Below, in pieces: positions 5,627-5,661 of a stretch of DNA of 5,661 bases. The notes under the pieces were generated by a model. It was not told where the DNA came from. It saw nothing but the letters and a program-made list of their open reading frames with translations, and made no database searches. Position 1 is the stretch's first letter, and every line of letters starts with the position of its first letter. The stretch spans positions 6,291 through 11,951 of the forward strand of contig MHYI01000170.1 in the NCBI GenBank assembly GCA_001828295.1, written 5' to 3'. This DNA is from Planctomycetes bacterium RBG_16_41_13. Lineage in GTDB: Bacteria; Planctomycetota; Brocadiia; Brocadiales; Brocadiaceae. Position numbers and translations under genes: made by a program.

Positions 5627-5661
5627 ATGAAAAAACCGTGTTTTCTGCAAAATCTATTTGA
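5627..5661 (+). CDS. Possible start of a divergent gene, cut off by the window edge
   Basis: An ATG at 5627 opens a frame that stays open to the end of the window (MKKPCFLQNLF, 11 full codons). A GGGTG seven bases upstream of the ATG could be a weak RBS. Lysines followed by hydrophobic residues would suit the start of a signal peptide, but 11 residues are far too few to judge. It would be transcribed away from truA. This may equally be non-coding. Confidence 0.25.
   Translation, partial: MKKPCFLQNLF

Larger units (their letters stand above)
5362..5661. other. Gene-poor 300-base region upstream of truA, at the window edge
   Basis: No substantial reading frame is found on either strand. The region probably contains the truA promoter (minus strand) and the leader of a divergent plus-strand gene. 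No good minus-strand -35/-10 pair was found; TATAAG on the minus strand near 5456-5461 lacks a -35. Visible structures are a 12-bp palindrome gctgaattcagc (5566-5577), and a small plus-strand stem with GGTT (5537-5540) and AGG (5542-5544) pairing with CCT (5552-5554) and AACC (5555-5558) around loop CACGAAA. No known riboswitch class was recognised. Confidence 0.5.

Noticed and set aside
1..5661. A novel defence, mobile or metabolic gene system
   Set aside because: All five substantial genes are recognisable housekeeping families; only the intergenic repeats are unexplained.

Overview
The window holds five housekeeping genes, all on the minus strand, in a moderately AT-rich bacterial chromosome. 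Reading in the direction of transcription (right to left) they are truA (tRNA pseudouridine synthase), a stand-alone tRNA-binding domain protein resembling the C-terminus of methionyl-tRNA synthetase, recN (SMC-like DNA repair ATPase), an RsuA/RluB-family rRNA pseudouridine synthase, and a short-form thiC (thiamine pyrimidine synthesis). No mobile-element gene, rRNA, tRNA or CRISPR array is visible. The rightmost 300 bases lack a confident gene, but may carry the leader and first codons of a divergent plus-strand gene cut off by the window edge.

Layout: 1-99 is a repeat-rich 3' flank of thiC. thiC (100-1371) overlaps the end of the rluB-like gene (1340-2122) by 32 bases, so the two are probably co-transcribed. 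The spacer 2123-2296 carries heptanucleotide tandem repeats, and a hairpin that runs into the recN stop codon. recN (2297-4024) starts with GTG, 46 bases after the tRNA-binding gene (4071-4397). That gene has a clear RBS and the best promoter of the window (TTGACA, 17 bases, TATAGT). The spacer between that promoter and truA is filled by a 160-bp nested inverted repeat ending exactly at the truA stop codon. truA occupies 4627-5361.

The functional theme is RNA maintenance (two pseudouridine synthases and a tRNA-binding domain), plus DNA repair and vitamin B1 synthesis. Apart from the rluB-thiC overlap and the tRNA-binding gene/recN spacing, nothing suggests a joint pathway. The most distinctive feature is the dense simple-repeat structure of the spacers: 7-base and 9-base units, foldback elements, and one 19-base sequence found just after two different stop codons.

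Organism: housekeeping content, gene style and this type of spacer repeat are compatible with an anammox planctomycete (Kuenenia/Brocadia-like) or another environmental Gram-negative lineage. This is an impression, not a proof. I did not find a convincing new multi-gene system here.
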